From: Bacteroidota bacterium
GTDB taxonomy: Bacteria; Bacteroidota; Bacteroidia; Cytophagales; UBA9547
DNA: 50,625 bases
Assembly (NCBI GenBank): GCA_004293915.1
Contig: RDZG01000065.1
Span: forward strand, 1-50,625
Direction of reading: 5' to 3'
Shown here: in pieces, positions 15,429 to 25,185 of the stretch
Layout: every line of letters starts with the position of its first letter
Position numbering within the stretch: position 1 is the first letter of the stretch
Notes under the pieces: generated by a model
The model's input: only the letters and a program-made list of their open reading frames with translations
Database searches by the model: none
Told to the model about the DNA's origin: nothing
Made by a program: the position numbers and the translations under genes

Positions 15429-17891
15429 TTATCTTTTTCTATCCGTTTCCTCTTTTAGTTTTTCTTCTTGTTGTTTGTATTTTTCTTCTAACTCTTGGTC
15501 GATAGATTTTGGAGCTGAGTATTTTTTACCAAAATTATATGTCAAACTAAAGGTAATGAGCCTATTGTCCCATTTGTATTGGTCGTTTATTTGGGTTTGC
15601 GAATTATTGGTTTCGCTGTTGCCACGCCAATAATAAGTCCAAAAAACATCGTTTACCGCTAATTTTGCAATTAATTTATCTTCAAAAAGTTTCTTACGAA
15701 CACCAAAAGAGAGCTGCCAAAGTTCTTTATATCGCATCATACTCCAAGCCGTTGGCGATTCGTAATTGAACGAAAGTTCCAAATCCCATTTACGAGGCAG
15801 CAAAATATTTTGAGTAGAATTGATTATAAATGCAAATCGGCTATTAGAAATTTTTCCAACATTTACTTCATTTCCTTGTATATTATTTTGATAAAAATAC
15901 ACATAATTGGTAGTTGTAAACCACTTGTTTACAGGATAATAGAGCGAAAGTGCCACACCCATATTTTGAAAAGATGCAATATTTGAAAAAGTATATTTTG
16001 TTTGAAGATTTACTGGATTTACTACATATACATCGCCAATAAATTGTTCTGTGCGACTATAATTTAATGTGGCAGAAAGTGCACCCTGAAAAAAAGAATT
16101 AATAAACTCAAAATTGTGTGTAAACTGTGGCAAAAGCAACGGATTTCCTTGAAAGGAAGTAAAAATATCCATCAAATAGGCAAATGGATTGAGCGATTTA
16201 TAATCTGGTCTATCAATTCTGCGGCTATATTGCAATGTAAAATTTGTATTTTTTGAATATTTGTAATTTACACTTGCCGATGGAAAAGGTCGTGTATAAT
16301 CTCTTTGTATCGGTTGCCCAAGTGTTTTGTTTTCGGCTCTGGTTCGGGTATATTCTATTCTGCAACCTGCTTGCAATTTCCATTTCCCTAATTCTTTGGC
16401 AAGGTTTATATATCCAGCTGGAATTATTTCTTTATAAATAAAATAATTGCTTGATAATGAATCAGTTCCGTTATTTTTAGGAATTGAAAAACGAATATCG
16501 TTGTCGCTCGATATGCTTGTAAATTTAGCACCTGTTTCGAGTTTTAGTTTCCAAAAAATATTTTTTTCAAAATCTATTTTTATTCCAAATTGATTTAAAA
16601 TTGCCGGAATTCGGGTTGTAAATGCAGCAAAATTTCCAAGTGGTTGCGAAAACCTATCTAGCGTTTGGGTAGAAAAATTTTGTACACTTTTAAGATTGTA
16701 AGTACTGCCATCTGCCATAATACTTAGTTTTGTACCACTAGTATCAAAATTGTGTTTATAGGTAAGCGAAGAACTAATATTATAGTTTTTTGTATCCGAA
16801 TTTTCTGTAGAATTAAAAGTGTTATTGACCTGATTATCAGACTTTAAAAACAACTGCGACTTGCTTCCTCCAAGCCAATTTCCATATTCATAGTTTCCCA
16901 TTCCGCTCCATTGAATACTATTTTTATCATCAAAATCATAGCTTACGCCACCATTAATATTGTGGTTTTGCATCGGATTAGGATAATCAGTAACTGTATT
17001 AAATTTGGATTCTAGTAAGTTTGAATTTAAAAAATTACGTGTAACCTCCATGCGTTCTAGATTTTTTTTATAGCCATATTGATAACCCACATTAGTCGAA
17101 AGTTTTGATTTTCTATAGTTTAAATTTATTCCAATATTTGCTTTTGGAAATACACCCTGACTGTAACTGGCAGTAGTTGAGCCATTTAATCCTTCGTAAG
17201 CACCTTTTTTTAATTTTATATTGATAATCCCAGCATTGCCTTCGGCATCATATTTGGCAGAAGGATTGGTAATGATTTCAATATTTTTTACTTGATCGGC
17301 AGGAATAGATTTTAGTAAAGCTCCCAATTGGGCTTCGTCCATATACAAAGGTTTGTCGTCTATCATCACCATAACCCCATCTTTTCCTTTTAGTTTTACA
17401 CCTCCATCTTTATCAACTGTTACGCCAGGTGCACGCTTGAGCACTTCCGAAACCGAAACACCTGTACTCACTATGCTATTTTCTACATTTACTACAGTTT
17501 TATCTGGTTGTTGTTCTATAAAAGCTTTTTGGGCTAAAATTTCTACCTCATCTAATTTTTTTGATTCGGATAACACATTCATATTCAATGATTTATCTTC
17601 ATTTAATTCAAAAACATTAGATTTTGTTTTTTTATACCCCAATTGCAAAGTTTGAATATAATAATTCCCTTTTTTAATATTTTCAAAAGAAAAAAAACCT
17701 TTTTCGTCTGTAATTGTACCAACAATTTGAGTAGAATCTGTGGATTTGAAAAGCACAACAGACGCAAATTCTAATGGCTTATTTTCAGTATCTTTTATAT
17801 TACCTGAAATAGTAAATTTGTTTTGAGAAAAACATTTGTAGCTAAAAAATAGTAAACCAAATAAAGTTATAAAGATAAATTTTGGCTTCAA
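15429..17891 (-). CDS. TonB-dependent receptor-like outer-membrane barrel protein
   Basis: This 820-residue protein has a signal peptide ending near 'YKCFSQ'. An N-terminal carboxypeptidase-regulatory-like beta-sandwich follows (about 25-115, ISGNIKDTENKPLEFASVVL). Then comes a plug domain (about 130-230) with VSEVLKRAPGVTVDKDGGVK and IEIITNPSAKYDAEGNAGII. The rest is a long outer-membrane barrel of the 'outer membrane beta-barrel family' type ending in LTYNFGKKY. The last 30 residues form a charged helix. The plug motif 'PSAKYDAEGNAGIINI' is characteristic of this Bacteroidota subgroup, whose substrates are mostly unknown (peptides, siderophores or metals). No SusD partner is next to it, so a polysaccharide-utilisation locus is unlikely. 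It is transcribed alone. Confidence 0.87.
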   Translation of the reverse strand: MKPKFIFITLFGLLFFSYKCFSQNKFTISGNIKDTENKPLEFASVVLFKSTDSTQIVGTITDEKGFFSFENIKKGNYYIQTLQLGYKKTKSNVFELNEDKSLNMNVLSESKKLDEVEILAQKAFIEQQPDKTVVNVENSIVSTGVSVSEVLKRAPGVTVDKDGGVKLKGKDGVMVMIDDKPLYMDEAQLGALLKSIPADQVKNIEIITNPSAKYDAEGNAGIINIKLKKGAYEGLNGSTTASYSQGVFPKANIGINLNYRKSKLSTNVGYQYGYKKNLERMEVTRNFLNSNLLESKFNTVTDYPNPMQNHNINGGVSYDFDDKNSIQWSGMGNYEYGNWLGGSKSQLFLKSDNQVNNTFNSTENSDTKNYNISSSLTYKHNFDTSGTKLSIMADGSTYNLKSVQNFSTQTLDRFSQPLGNFAAFTTRIPAILNQFGIKIDFEKNIFWKLKLETGAKFTSISSDNDIRFSIPKNNGTDSLSSNYFIYKEIIPAGYINLAKELGKWKLQAGCRIEYTRTRAENKTLGQPIQRDYTRPFPSASVNYKYSKNTNFTLQYSRRIDRPDYKSLNPFAYLMDIFTSFQGNPLLLPQFTHNFEFINSFFQGALSATLNYSRTEQFIGDVYVVNPVNLQTKYTFSNIASFQNMGVALSLYYPVNKWFTTTNYVYFYQNNIQGNEVNVGKISNSRFAFIINSTQNILLPRKWDLELSFNYESPTAWSMMRYKELWQLSFGVRKKLFEDKLIAKLAVNDVFWTYYWRGNSETNNSQTQINDQYKWDNRLITFSLTYNFGKKYSAPKSIDQELEEKYKQQEEKLKEETDRKR

Positions 17892-18092
17892 TTTTGTTTA
17901 AATTAAATAAGGCACAAAAATCTACTCAAAATACTATATAAAATTTGACTTTAGTCAAATAAAATTGAAAATTTTACTCTTCTAATATTTCACTTTTAGT
18001 AAAAAAGATGAAACTAAACTACTATTTTAAAATTATTTAGTAAAATTTAGCTGTGTATTTTTATAAATCTTTTTCCTGTCGATTGATATCGC

Positions 18093-18100
18093 TACTTTTG
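18093..18100 (+). promoter_or_regulatory. -7 box for tatC
   Basis: TACTTTTG matches TAnnTTTG, 32 bp before the tatC start at 18132. No TTG at the usual -33 distance. Confidence 0.4.
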
Positions 18101-18131
18101 CAGTTAGTTAACAAAAATAAAATTATTCACA

Positions 18132-18971
18132 TTGGCTTTAGATCAAATTGAAGATGTGCCGCAAGGCGAAAAAGAAATGTCGTTTTTCGACCATTTAGAA
18201 GAACTTCGTTGGCACTTAATTCGCTCATTAGTAGCTATTTTAGTTTTTTCTATTATAGCATTTTTTATGAAAGATTTTATTTATGGCGTACTCATTTTAG
18301 GACCTGCAAAGCCCGATTTTTGGACGTACAAAATGATGTGCAAACTGGCTTTTGCCGTTGGCGAACCATCACTTTGTGTAGATAAATTAAACTTTACGCT
18401 CCAAAGTCGCACCATGACAGGTCAGTTTATGATGCATATTTCAAGTTCTTTTGTGATTGGATTGATATGTGCATTTCCAATTATAGTTTGGGAATTATGG
18501 CGATTTATCAAACCTGGACTATATTTAAAAGAACAATCGGCAACAACAGGAGCCGTTTTTTATGTAACTTTATTGTTTGCTTTAGGTGTTTTGTTTGGTT
18601 ATTATATTATTTCACCACTCTCTATTCAGTTTTTAGCTAATTATCAACTCGACCCAACCATTTTAAACCAATTTGATATCACAAGTTATATTTCCACACT
18701 AATTATGATGGTTTTGGCTAGTGGATTGATGTTTCAATTGCCTGTTGTGGTATTTATTTTAACGAAAATGGGTGTTTTGACACCAAGTTTCATGCGAAGC
18801 TATCGCAAACATGCTTTTGTAATAATTTTAATCATTGCGGCTATTATCACACCAAGTCCAGATATGGTAAGCCAACTTTTGGTTGCCATTCCTGTCTATT
18901 TTTTGTTTGAAATTAGTATATTTATTTCTGCATTTGAACTAAAAAAACAAATGCGAAAAAGTGAAATATAG
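18132..18971 (+). CDS. tatC: Twin-arginine translocase subunit TatC
   Basis: This 279-residue protein has six membrane segments and starts with the TatC signature 'EMSFFDHLEELRWHLIRS', in which the conserved E in the HLEELR motif binds the twin-arginine signal. Also present are IVWELWRFIKPGLYLKEQ and the later 'ITPSPDMVSQLLVAIPVYFLFEISI'. The frame opens with TTG at 18132; ATG at 18177 (MSFFDHLEELRWHL) is a realistic alternative start. TatC with TatA exports folded proteins across the inner membrane. No tatA is next to it here. It is divergent from the TonB receptor gene and convergent with the chromate-type transporter. The family call is secure. Confidence 0.95.
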   Translation: MALDQIEDVPQGEKEMSFFDHLEELRWHLIRSLVAILVFSIIAFFMKDFIYGVLILGPAKPDFWTYKMMCKLAFAVGEPSLCVDKLNFTLQSRTMTGQFMMHISSSFVIGLICAFPIIVWELWRFIKPGLYLKEQSATTGAVFYVTLLFALGVLFGYYIISPLSIQFLANYQLDPTILNQFDITSYISTLIMMVLASGLMFQLPVVVFILTKMGVLTPSFMRSYRKHAFVIILIIAAIITPSPDMVSQLLVAIPVYFLFEISIFISAFELKKQMRKSEI

Positions 18972-18995
18972 GCTAGCTTTTGACCAATTTCAATT

Positions 18996-19029
18996 TTCGA
19001 TAGTTTTGTATTTTGTAAAAGCTATCGAA
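18996..19029. terminator. Hairpin between convergent tatC and chrA genes
   Basis: TTCGATAG (18996-19003) pairs with CTATCGAA (19022-19029), with further TTTT/AAAA pairing inside. The right arm overlaps the stop of the transporter gene. It could stop transcription from both sides, although no long T-run follows on either strand. Confidence 0.45.
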
Positions 19030-20212
19030 CAATATATCCAAGCAAAAATCCAGCTAAAATGATAACTGTTGGAGGTACACGTTCCGAAATCAAAGCAATA
19101 AAAGTTGCCAACATCACTCCCCCATTCAAATAATTAAGTTCAATTGTATCAAACAAAAATACAGCAACTGCCAAAACCAAGCCCGAACTAACCGAATTTA
19201 TGCCCTCTAAAGATGCTTTTATGGCTCTATATTTTTTTAAATCATCCCATAATCTGTAAAGAAAAAATATTAAAAATGTGCCAGGTAGAAAAATTCCTGC
19301 TGTAGATAAAAAGCTTCCAGCAATTTGTCCCAATATGCCATATTCTTTCATCGACATAGCTCCAATATACGAACTAAATGCAAAAACAGGACCCGGAATA
19401 GCTTGTACCAAAGCATAACCAGTCAAAAATTCTTGCGAATTTAGATACTTATTTACATCAACATATTCGGTATGTAACAGCGGGATTAAAACTTGTCCTC
19501 CACCAAAAATCAAACTCCCGTTTCTATAAAAACTTTCAAAAAGCTTTACCCCTTTTGCTAATCCGGGATCTAAAAGCATTTGTCCTAAAATAAATGTAAT
19601 TAAAAAAACTAAAATAAAAAGGATAAAATTTGCCCATTTTACATCCAAAACTGGCTCCGAATCATCTTTTGGTAAACGATTAAATTTGAATGTTGTAGAT
19701 AATCCACCGATAACTAAAAGCAAAGGTGCAACCCAAGGAAAACGCAAAAAATAACCAATTACCGCAGAAATAATCATCACTATCGTTGCAGTTTTTGTAG
19801 TTATAACTTTTGAGCCAATAACCCAAGCTGCATAAGCCACAAAACCAACTGCCATAGGTTCAATAAATTTTATAAATGGCATTTCTAAGTTTTGATCCGT
19901 AAAATATCCAATCAAAATAGCTGCAGCTGTCATAAAAATCATCGATGGAAGCACCCAAATTAATAAAGTTAAATAAGCCAAAGTAGCACCTCCCATTTTA
20001 TACCCAATTGCAGTAATGGTTTGAGTTGAAGTAGGTCCTGGAATGATTTGACAAAGTGCATTTAATTCGATAAACTCAGGTTCAGTAAGGTATCGCCTAA
20101 AATTTACCATGCGTTTCAAAAACATTGGAATATGCGAGTGCGGACCGCCAATTGCAGTAAAAGAAAGAATAAAAACATCTTTTAAAAACACCAAATCTCT
20201 TAATCCTAACAC
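19022..20212 (-). CDS. chrA: Chromate transporter (CHR) family protein
   Basis: This 396-residue protein has two homologous CHR halves and about 10-12 membrane helices, the full-length 'long' form of the family. The first half has the signature FTAIGGPHSHIPMFLKRMV and ALCQIIPGPTSTQT. The second half repeats it as LIFGGGQVLIPLLHTEYV and YALVQAIPGPVFAFSSYIGA. Characterised members expel chromate in exchange for, or together with, sulfate or protons; many environmental homologues have an untested role. A GTG start is used. It lies 18 bp downstream of alanine dehydrogenase on the same strand and is probably co-transcribed. The family is certain; the real substrate is not. Confidence 0.88.
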   Translation of the reverse strand: MLGLRDLVFLKDVFILSFTAIGGPHSHIPMFLKRMVNFRRYLTEPEFIELNALCQIIPGPTSTQTITAIGYKMGGATLAYLTLLIWVLPSMIFMTAAAILIGYFTDQNLEMPFIKFIEPMAVGFVAYAAWVIGSKVITTKTATIVMIISAVIGYFLRFPWVAPLLLVIGGLSTTFKFNRLPKDDSEPVLDVKWANFILFILVFLITFILGQMLLDPGLAKGVKLFESFYRNGSLIFGGGQVLIPLLHTEYVDVNKYLNSQEFLTGYALVQAIPGPVFAFSSYIGAMSMKEYGILGQIAGSFLSTAGIFLPGTFLIFFLYRLWDDLKKYRAIKASLEGINSVSSGLVLAVAVFLFDTIELNYLNGGVMLATFIALISERVPPTVIILAGFLLGYIVR

Positions 20213-20230
20213 AGTCTGATTGTAAAATAG

Positions 20231-21445
20231 TTACAGTCTCGAAATCATAAACAACTTCATGTCTTTATATTTTAAATCAAAGCGCTTCGAAAGCATTTGA
20301 TTTGTCAAGCTACCTTTATAGGCATACACGCCTTTCATCAACCAATCTTTGTTAAAAATAGCCTCTTCTAACCCACCATGATTGGCAATTTGCAAAAGCA
20401 TGGGAGTAAAAATATTGCTCAAAGCAGTTGTGGCTGTCCGAGCTACTCTTGATGCAATATTTGGTACGCAATAATGAATAACATCATGAACCTTATACGT
20501 TGGTTTTTTGAGTGATGTTAAACGTGAAGTTTCAAAACATCCACCTTGATCAATGCTAACATCTACAATAACTGAGTCAGATTTCATTCTCGAAATCATT
20601 TCGGATGTAACCACACACGGACTTCTATCATCTTCGGCACGAATTGCTCCAATCACAACATCGGCATCAGCCAAGGCTTGTGTAAGTGTATAAGTATCTA
20701 TGGTTGAGGTATATATATGAGCGCCAAGGTTTTGTTTCAATCTACGAAGTTTGTAAATATGATTATCAAAAATTTTAACTTCTGCACCTAGCCCCATTGC
20801 CGTTCTTGCAGCATATTCTGCAACCGTTCCTGCTCCAAGTATTACTACTTTTGTTGGAGGAACACCTGTAATTCCGCCTAGAATAATTCCTTTACCTTCG
20901 TTTGCACTGCTTAAATATTCTGCCGCAATCAACATAACTGTACTGCCAGAAATTTCACTCATGGCTCTAACGATTGGTTTTCCGCCAACTTTGTCTTCAA
21001 TAAACTCTAATGCCAAGCCTGTTACACGTTTTTCAATTACTGCTTCAATGTATTCTTGCGAAACTTTTGCCAATTGCAATGCCGAAATAAGTATCTGACC
21101 AGCACGCATATAATCAACCTCCATCAATGTTGGAGGCATTACTTTTAAAATAATATCGGCTTGATAAACCTCTTTTGTAGAATATACAATTTTTGCACCT
21201 GCATTGCTGTAATCCAAATCAGAATATTTTGCAGTTTCTCCAGATTTTGACTCCATCCAAACTTCATGACCATTATTGACCAAAACAGCAACTCCTTCGG
21301 GTGTTAAAATTAGCCTACTTTCGTATTCTTCAATTTCTCTTGGAATACCAATAAACAAGGATTTGTGTTTCAAATTTACCTTTTGCAGCTGCTCTTCGGG
21401 ATACATTGCGTGGGCTTGTGCCAAATCAGAAAAAGATTTTTTCAT
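20231..21445 (-). CDS. ald: Alanine dehydrogenase / PNT-family NAD-dependent enzyme
   Basis: This 404-residue protein from ATG 21445 has an N-terminal AlaDH/PNT domain with FIGIPREIEEYESRLILTPE. A Rossmann domain follows with VVILGAGTVAEYAARTAMGLGA. Family members oxidise alanine to pyruvate and ammonia with NAD, or run the reverse reaction. The Lys of the pyruvate site is present in DIILKVMPP, and the Asp region is VDVSIDQGGCFETS. At the position where classical alanine dehydrogenases have the catalytic His, this protein reads 'SALQLAK' (Gln). I recall the same in the long Bacteroidota form, so the substrate may differ. It sits between tsaE (34 bp upstream) and the chromate-type transporter. 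Confidence 0.85.
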   Translation of the reverse strand: MKKSFSDLAQAHAMYPEEQLQKVNLKHKSLFIGIPREIEEYESRLILTPEGVAVLVNNGHEVWMESKSGETAKYSDLDYSNAGAKIVYSTKEVYQADIILKVMPPTLMEVDYMRAGQILISALQLAKVSQEYIEAVIEKRVTGLALEFIEDKVGGKPIVRAMSEISGSTVMLIAAEYLSSANEGKGIILGGITGVPPTKVVILGAGTVAEYAARTAMGLGAEVKIFDNHIYKLRRLKQNLGAHIYTSTIDTYTLTQALADADVVIGAIRAEDDRSPCVVTSEMISRMKSDSVIVDVSIDQGGCFETSRLTSLKKPTYKVHDVIHYCVPNIASRVARTATTALSNIFTPMLLQIANHGGLEEAIFNKDWLMKGVYAYKGSLTNQMLSKRFDLKYKDMKLFMISRL

Positions 21446-21479
21446 CAATTACAGTGAATAAAAAATAAAAATACAAAAA

Positions 21480-21905
21480 TTATCTTATTTTACAATGAAT
21501 AAATCGAGTTTGATTATCAATAATTTCTAATGTAATATTTAATACCGATTTTGGCAAAAGAGAAGGGATTTTTGAAGGCCACTCTACCAAACAAAAAGAC
21601 TTACTTTCAAAATATTCGTCAACACCAATATCTAAAGCCTCGGATTCGTGTTTAATTCTATAAAAATCAAAATGATAAATTGTTTGATTGTCTATTCCAA
21701 CATATTCATTTACAATAGAAAAAGTTGGACTAGATACCGTATCTTTCACTCCTAATAATAAACAAACTTCTTTAATAAATGTAGTTTTCCCAGCACCCAT
21801 TTGTCCATGTAAAAGCCAAATATTGCAATCAGAAAATTTAAAAAGCAATGATTTTGCAATGTTTCTTAACTCAAAAAGAGTAAAGGTTGATTCAAAATCA
21901 TTCAT
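21480..21905 (-). CDS. tsaE: tRNA threonylcarbamoyladenosine biosynthesis ATPase TsaE
   Basis: The protein is 141 residues from ATG 21905, which overlaps the upstream gene's stop by 8 bases; the open frame extends seven codons further. The Walker A motif is LLHGQMGAGKTTFIKEV, followed by 'SSPTFSIVNEY', 'IYHFDFYRI' and 'CLVEWPSKI', the standard TsaE set. It provides ATPase activity to the TsaB-TsaD-TsaE complex that makes t6A37 on ANN-decoding tRNAs in the cytoplasm. Overlap with the barrel gene upstream and 34 bp to alanine dehydrogenase downstream suggest one transcript. Confidence 0.95.
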   Translation of the reverse strand: MNDFESTFTLFELRNIAKSLLFKFSDCNIWLLHGQMGAGKTTFIKEVCLLLGVKDTVSSPTFSIVNEYVGIDNQTIYHFDFYRIKHESEALDIGVDEYFESKSFCLVEWPSKIPSLLPKSVLNITLEIIDNQTRFIHCKIR

Positions 21906-22434
21906 TTTTAGGAAATTTATAAACAATTCCTGCGGAAATACTAAACAGATTTACATCGCCTGGTGTAAAAAAAATGTGATGAAATTTTAAATTTACATCT
22001 AATGCCAAAGTTTCGGAAAATTCATAGATAACTCCAAGATTTGGTGCAATTCCAATCCCTCTAAAGTTATTAGCACCACCAAAACCAAAATTACTTGCTT
22101 GACTACTATTATAATATCCAATATCAGAGCCAATATATGGAGAGAAACTAGATTTTTGAAATAAATACTCAAAAGAAAAACCATAATTTGTGAGCAAACC
22201 CGTAGAACCTGGTACATTGTTATTACTAACATTTAAACTACCAAATGCCCCAACAACATACGAATCATTAATAATATATTTTGCAGATAATCCTAAACCA
22301 ATTGACCTAGAATAGGTTTGATTTTGATTTAAAAAAGCTATAGGGATAAAAACATTTCCATTTAAACCAAGCTTAACTTGTGCAAAACTATTTAGAGTAA
22401 AAAAAACAGAAAATAAAATAAATAACTTTTTCAT
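21898..22434 (-). CDS. Small outer-membrane beta-barrel protein
   Basis: This 178-residue protein has a signal peptide (MKKLFILFSVFFTLNSFAQ). It then has alternating hydrophobic strands such as SIGLGLSAKYIINDSYVVGA, ending in FSISAGIVYKF, a typical aromatic barrel end followed by PKNE. The size fits an 8-strand OmpX/OmpW-like barrel. There is no specific family motif. It lies directly after the gldN terminator and overlaps tsaE. Function is unknown; membrane location is inferred from strand pattern. Confidence 0.75.
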   Translation of the reverse strand: MKKLFILFSVFFTLNSFAQVKLGLNGNVFIPIAFLNQNQTYSRSIGLGLSAKYIINDSYVVGAFGSLNVSNNNVPGSTGLLTNYGFSFEYLFQKSSFSPYIGSDIGYYNSSQASNFGFGGANNFRGIGIAPNLGVIYEFSETLALDVNLKFHHIFFTPGDVNLFSISAGIVYKFPKNE

Positions 22435-22459
22435 ATATAGCTATACTTTTAACATTAAA

Positions 22460-22488
22460 CTAAAAAGGAGCCAATGGCTCCTTTTTAG
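22460..22488 (-). terminator. Terminator closing the gldKLMN operon
   Basis: A perfect 13-bp stem, CTAAAAAGGAGCC / GGCTCCTTTTTAG with loop AAT, lies 17 bp after the gldN stop and is followed by T-rich sequence on the minus strand. It separates gldN from the barrel gene at 22434. Confidence 0.85.
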
Positions 22489-22505
22489 TTTAAAAATTTT
22501 AAATA

Positions 22506-23498
22506 CTAAAACTCCCAAAGATTATGTTCAAATTCCATTAAATCATTTGCAGCTTTTTCTGAACCATAACGACCTTTTTTCAAATCACCGCCATAAGTAT
22601 CAACAATTTGCTCATCATTTGGATTAGAAATTTTATAGATAAAGGAAGAAAATAGTCTCAAATCAAATGCATCTATAAAGTTGCGATGTTCAGCATCATT
22701 TTCTCTATTAAACCAATTTGCTCTATTATCTTTTCTAAACAATTCAACCAAATCTTTAAACTTAACACTAGCAACTGGTTGGTTAAAACCCCTAGGATTA
22801 ATAGAAGCTGGTATATAAATAGTAAGTGCTAATATGTCATAATACATTCTAGAACGTTTTCTATCAAATATAGCATCTTCTTTTAAAGACATAAGAGTCA
22901 TTAATTTAGGATCCAAGTATGCAGAATTAGCATAACTTTTCATAGCTTCTTTCTTCTCATCTGGTGCCATACCTGTAGTATCAGGAGGTTGAACATTTGG
23001 ATCAACTGTGTTTGCTTTAAACTGTTCATCAGTCAACAATAAACCATCATCTAATGAATCCGTTTTATATGGTTTTAATTTACCCAGCTTAATATATTCC
23101 ATAATTAAAGTAGGTAATTCATGATTAACTGACATAAAACCTTTATTTTGTTTTTCTTTCATGTCAAGAAATCTCCAAACCATTTTTCTATACATTATAT
23201 CTTTATCCAATATAGGTCTAGCAGAATACTTGTTAAAATTATCGGGAGAAATTACTCTTCTAATTTTAGCTTCATATTCAGCCAACTTTCTCTGACGCTC
23301 TGCTTCAGCTTCTGCCTTTTTCTTATTTTCCTCATCCAGCTTAGCTTGATTTGCTGCATCAGCTTCTGCTTTTAATTGTTCAGCAGATTTAGAAGGTACA
23401 GCACTTGTAGTTGCACCTTTCTTTTTTTTCTGAGCAAAAATCGGAGTTACACCTAAAGCTAAAAGTAAAGTACAAGATATTAATGTATTACGTAACAT
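22506..23498 (-). CDS. gldN: Gliding motility / type IX secretion protein GldN
   Basis: This 330-residue protein has a signal peptide (MLRNTLISCTLLLALGVTPIFAQ), a charged Lys/Glu/Ala-rich coiled region (about 25-75), then the conserved GldN body. The body includes DKDIMYRKMVWRFLDMKEKQN, DAIFDRKRSRMYYDILALTI and a C-terminal ending 'LMEFEHNLWEF'. GldN (PorN) binds GldK in periplasmic rings under the outer membrane in the type IX secretion machine. The start is 10 bp after the gldM stop, and the operon terminator follows. The family assignment rests on both sequence and the gldK-L-M-N order. Confidence 0.95.
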   Translation of the reverse strand: MLRNTLISCTLLLALGVTPIFAQKKKKGATTSAVPSKSAEQLKAEADAANQAKLDEENKKKAEAEAERQRKLAEYEAKIRRVISPDNFNKYSARPILDKDIMYRKMVWRFLDMKEKQNKGFMSVNHELPTLIMEYIKLGKLKPYKTDSLDDGLLLTDEQFKANTVDPNVQPPDTTGMAPDEKKEAMKSYANSAYLDPKLMTLMSLKEDAIFDRKRSRMYYDILALTIYIPASINPRGFNQPVASVKFKDLVELFRKDNRANWFNRENDAEHRNFIDAFDLRLFSSFIYKISNPNDEQIVDTYGGDLKKGRYGSEKAANDLMEFEHNLWEF

Positions 23499-23508
23499 TG
23501 ATTATATG

Positions 23509-25137
23509 TTAAATTATTGGAACGGTATAAATTGTTTGAGAAATAGTAACACCCTCTGTTTTGTCATAGAAGTTTGTACGCAAAATCTCTTTAATTTCTA
23601 TTGTAATCCTATCGTTAGGCAGTGCTAAAGATGCAAATGAGCTCAAATCAATTAATTCAGATGTGGCATCCATTTGTTTTACCAAACGTGAACCTCTCAA
23701 AAGATAAGCAGACCATTTAGTAACTTTATATCTAGCATCTTTTGGATTTGAAGCCAAAAAGTCAGCCAAAGGAATAGCCTTTATTTGTAATTGACGTGGA
23801 CCAGGAGCTTTAACACCATTTTTCAAATCTACAGGTTTTCCACCAGTCAAAATAGAAATATCAGGTTTTGGAACAGGTTTTACAGGAAAATTAACATCTC
23901 CAATATAATTACCACTAGATGAAACTTTAATACTAACATTTTTAGCATTAGGAATAACAAATATTTCTCCTTTTTGAGAACCATTTTGAGTAGCAGCTCC
24001 ACTTGCTTGGAATGTTGGATTATAAACAGAACCAAGAGCAGGTACATTTATTTGCAAAGGATTTCCACAATTCATATAAAGTGCTGATACAGCGCCTGAT
24101 TGTACTTGAATTACAGGTTTTGCAACCACATACTCACCTTTAACCATAAATGTAGTATCTCTTCCTCTGTTTTTGAAAGTAACAGCTCCAGACCAAGTCT
24201 TTTTAGCCAAACCATCTTTGTCATAAGCACCACCAGTAGCAACAAATTCAAGTTTGCCTCTGCCATCTTTATCTACTTGCAATTGACGTCCATCAACTTT
24301 AACAACTGGTTTGAGCGCAGAAGAAGAGGCAGCAAGAAATACCTCTGCCATGTACTTTGTACCAGCAGCTACTACACGAGAATCAGCTCTATACATTGCA
24401 AACACTTGATCAAATTTGATATCAGAAGCACCTAATTCAGCAGCTAAAAGGCTTAAAGCATCTGACTCATATTTTAAAACTTCAGATTCCATCATACTCA
24501 TTACAGCCATAGAAGCACACATAGGAGTTTGACCAAAGTTTAAGGCAGCAAAATCTTTACGTTTTTGTTCACTTCTTTTGCTAATCCTATTATCATCTTT
24601 GGCATCTAATGCAATCGGAGTAAATACCTTTAATTTACCACTCTCACCTTCACCTTCTTTTAATTTTAGGTTATTAAGATAATCTACAAAACCATTGATT
24701 TTCTTTTGAAACTCATAGGCTTTACCATTTTTCTTACCTTCAGCACCTATCATAAGTACTTCAACTAAAGTCTCTTCTTTAGCACCTTTCCACATTTCTC
24801 CACCCTCTTCGTATCCACCTGTTTTTGTAACAAGTTCATCGCGAGTTTTGTCTATGTAGCTTTTTATTTCATGAGCTTCTTTGACAACCTCTTCTGCTTT
24901 TTTCAAAACAACTAAATCTGAAGACTTGCTACCATTGTCAGCCACAGTCTTTGCAATAATTTGTTTTATTTCAGCGTTATTCTTGTCGTTTTCGTCATTT
25001 GCATACTGCAAACTATCATCCAAGAACTTAAATTTTTCCATGATTGCAGAACTCACTTGGAGTGCTAACAACGCAAGCAAAACTAGGTACATTAAACCAA
25101 TCAGTTTTTGCCTTGGGGTTTCCTTACCACCTGCCAT
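23509..25137 (-). CDS. gldM: Gliding motility / type IX motor protein GldM
   Basis: This 542-residue protein has one N-terminal membrane helix, RQKLIGLMYLVLLALLALQV, with the conserved Arg just before it, and a large periplasmic part of helical and Ig-like domains. The C-terminal half has 'AKPVIQVQSGAVSALYMNCGNPLQI' and the end IEIKEILRTNFYDK. GldM dimers are rotated by the GldL ring using the proton gradient, and they transmit force across the periplasm to GldK/GldN. It is slightly longer than well-studied relatives. It lies between gldL (48 bp) and gldN (10 bp). Confidence 0.96.
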   Translation of the reverse strand: MAGGKETPRQKLIGLMYLVLLALLALQVSSAIMEKFKFLDDSLQYANDENDKNNAEIKQIIAKTVADNGSKSSDLVVLKKAEEVVKEAHEIKSYIDKTRDELVTKTGGYEEGGEMWKGAKEETLVEVLMIGAEGKKNGKAYEFQKKINGFVDYLNNLKLKEGEGESGKLKVFTPIALDAKDDNRISKRSEQKRKDFAALNFGQTPMCASMAVMSMMESEVLKYESDALSLLAAELGASDIKFDQVFAMYRADSRVVAAGTKYMAEVFLAASSSALKPVVKVDGRQLQVDKDGRGKLEFVATGGAYDKDGLAKKTWSGAVTFKNRGRDTTFMVKGEYVVAKPVIQVQSGAVSALYMNCGNPLQINVPALGSVYNPTFQASGAATQNGSQKGEIFVIPNAKNVSIKVSSSGNYIGDVNFPVKPVPKPDISILTGGKPVDLKNGVKAPGPRQLQIKAIPLADFLASNPKDARYKVTKWSAYLLRGSRLVKQMDATSELIDLSSFASLALPNDRITIEIKEILRTNFYDKTEGVTISQTIYTVPII

Positions 25138-25185
25138 TGTATTTTATATTAAATATGTTTAACAATAATTTTATAACTTGATTGA

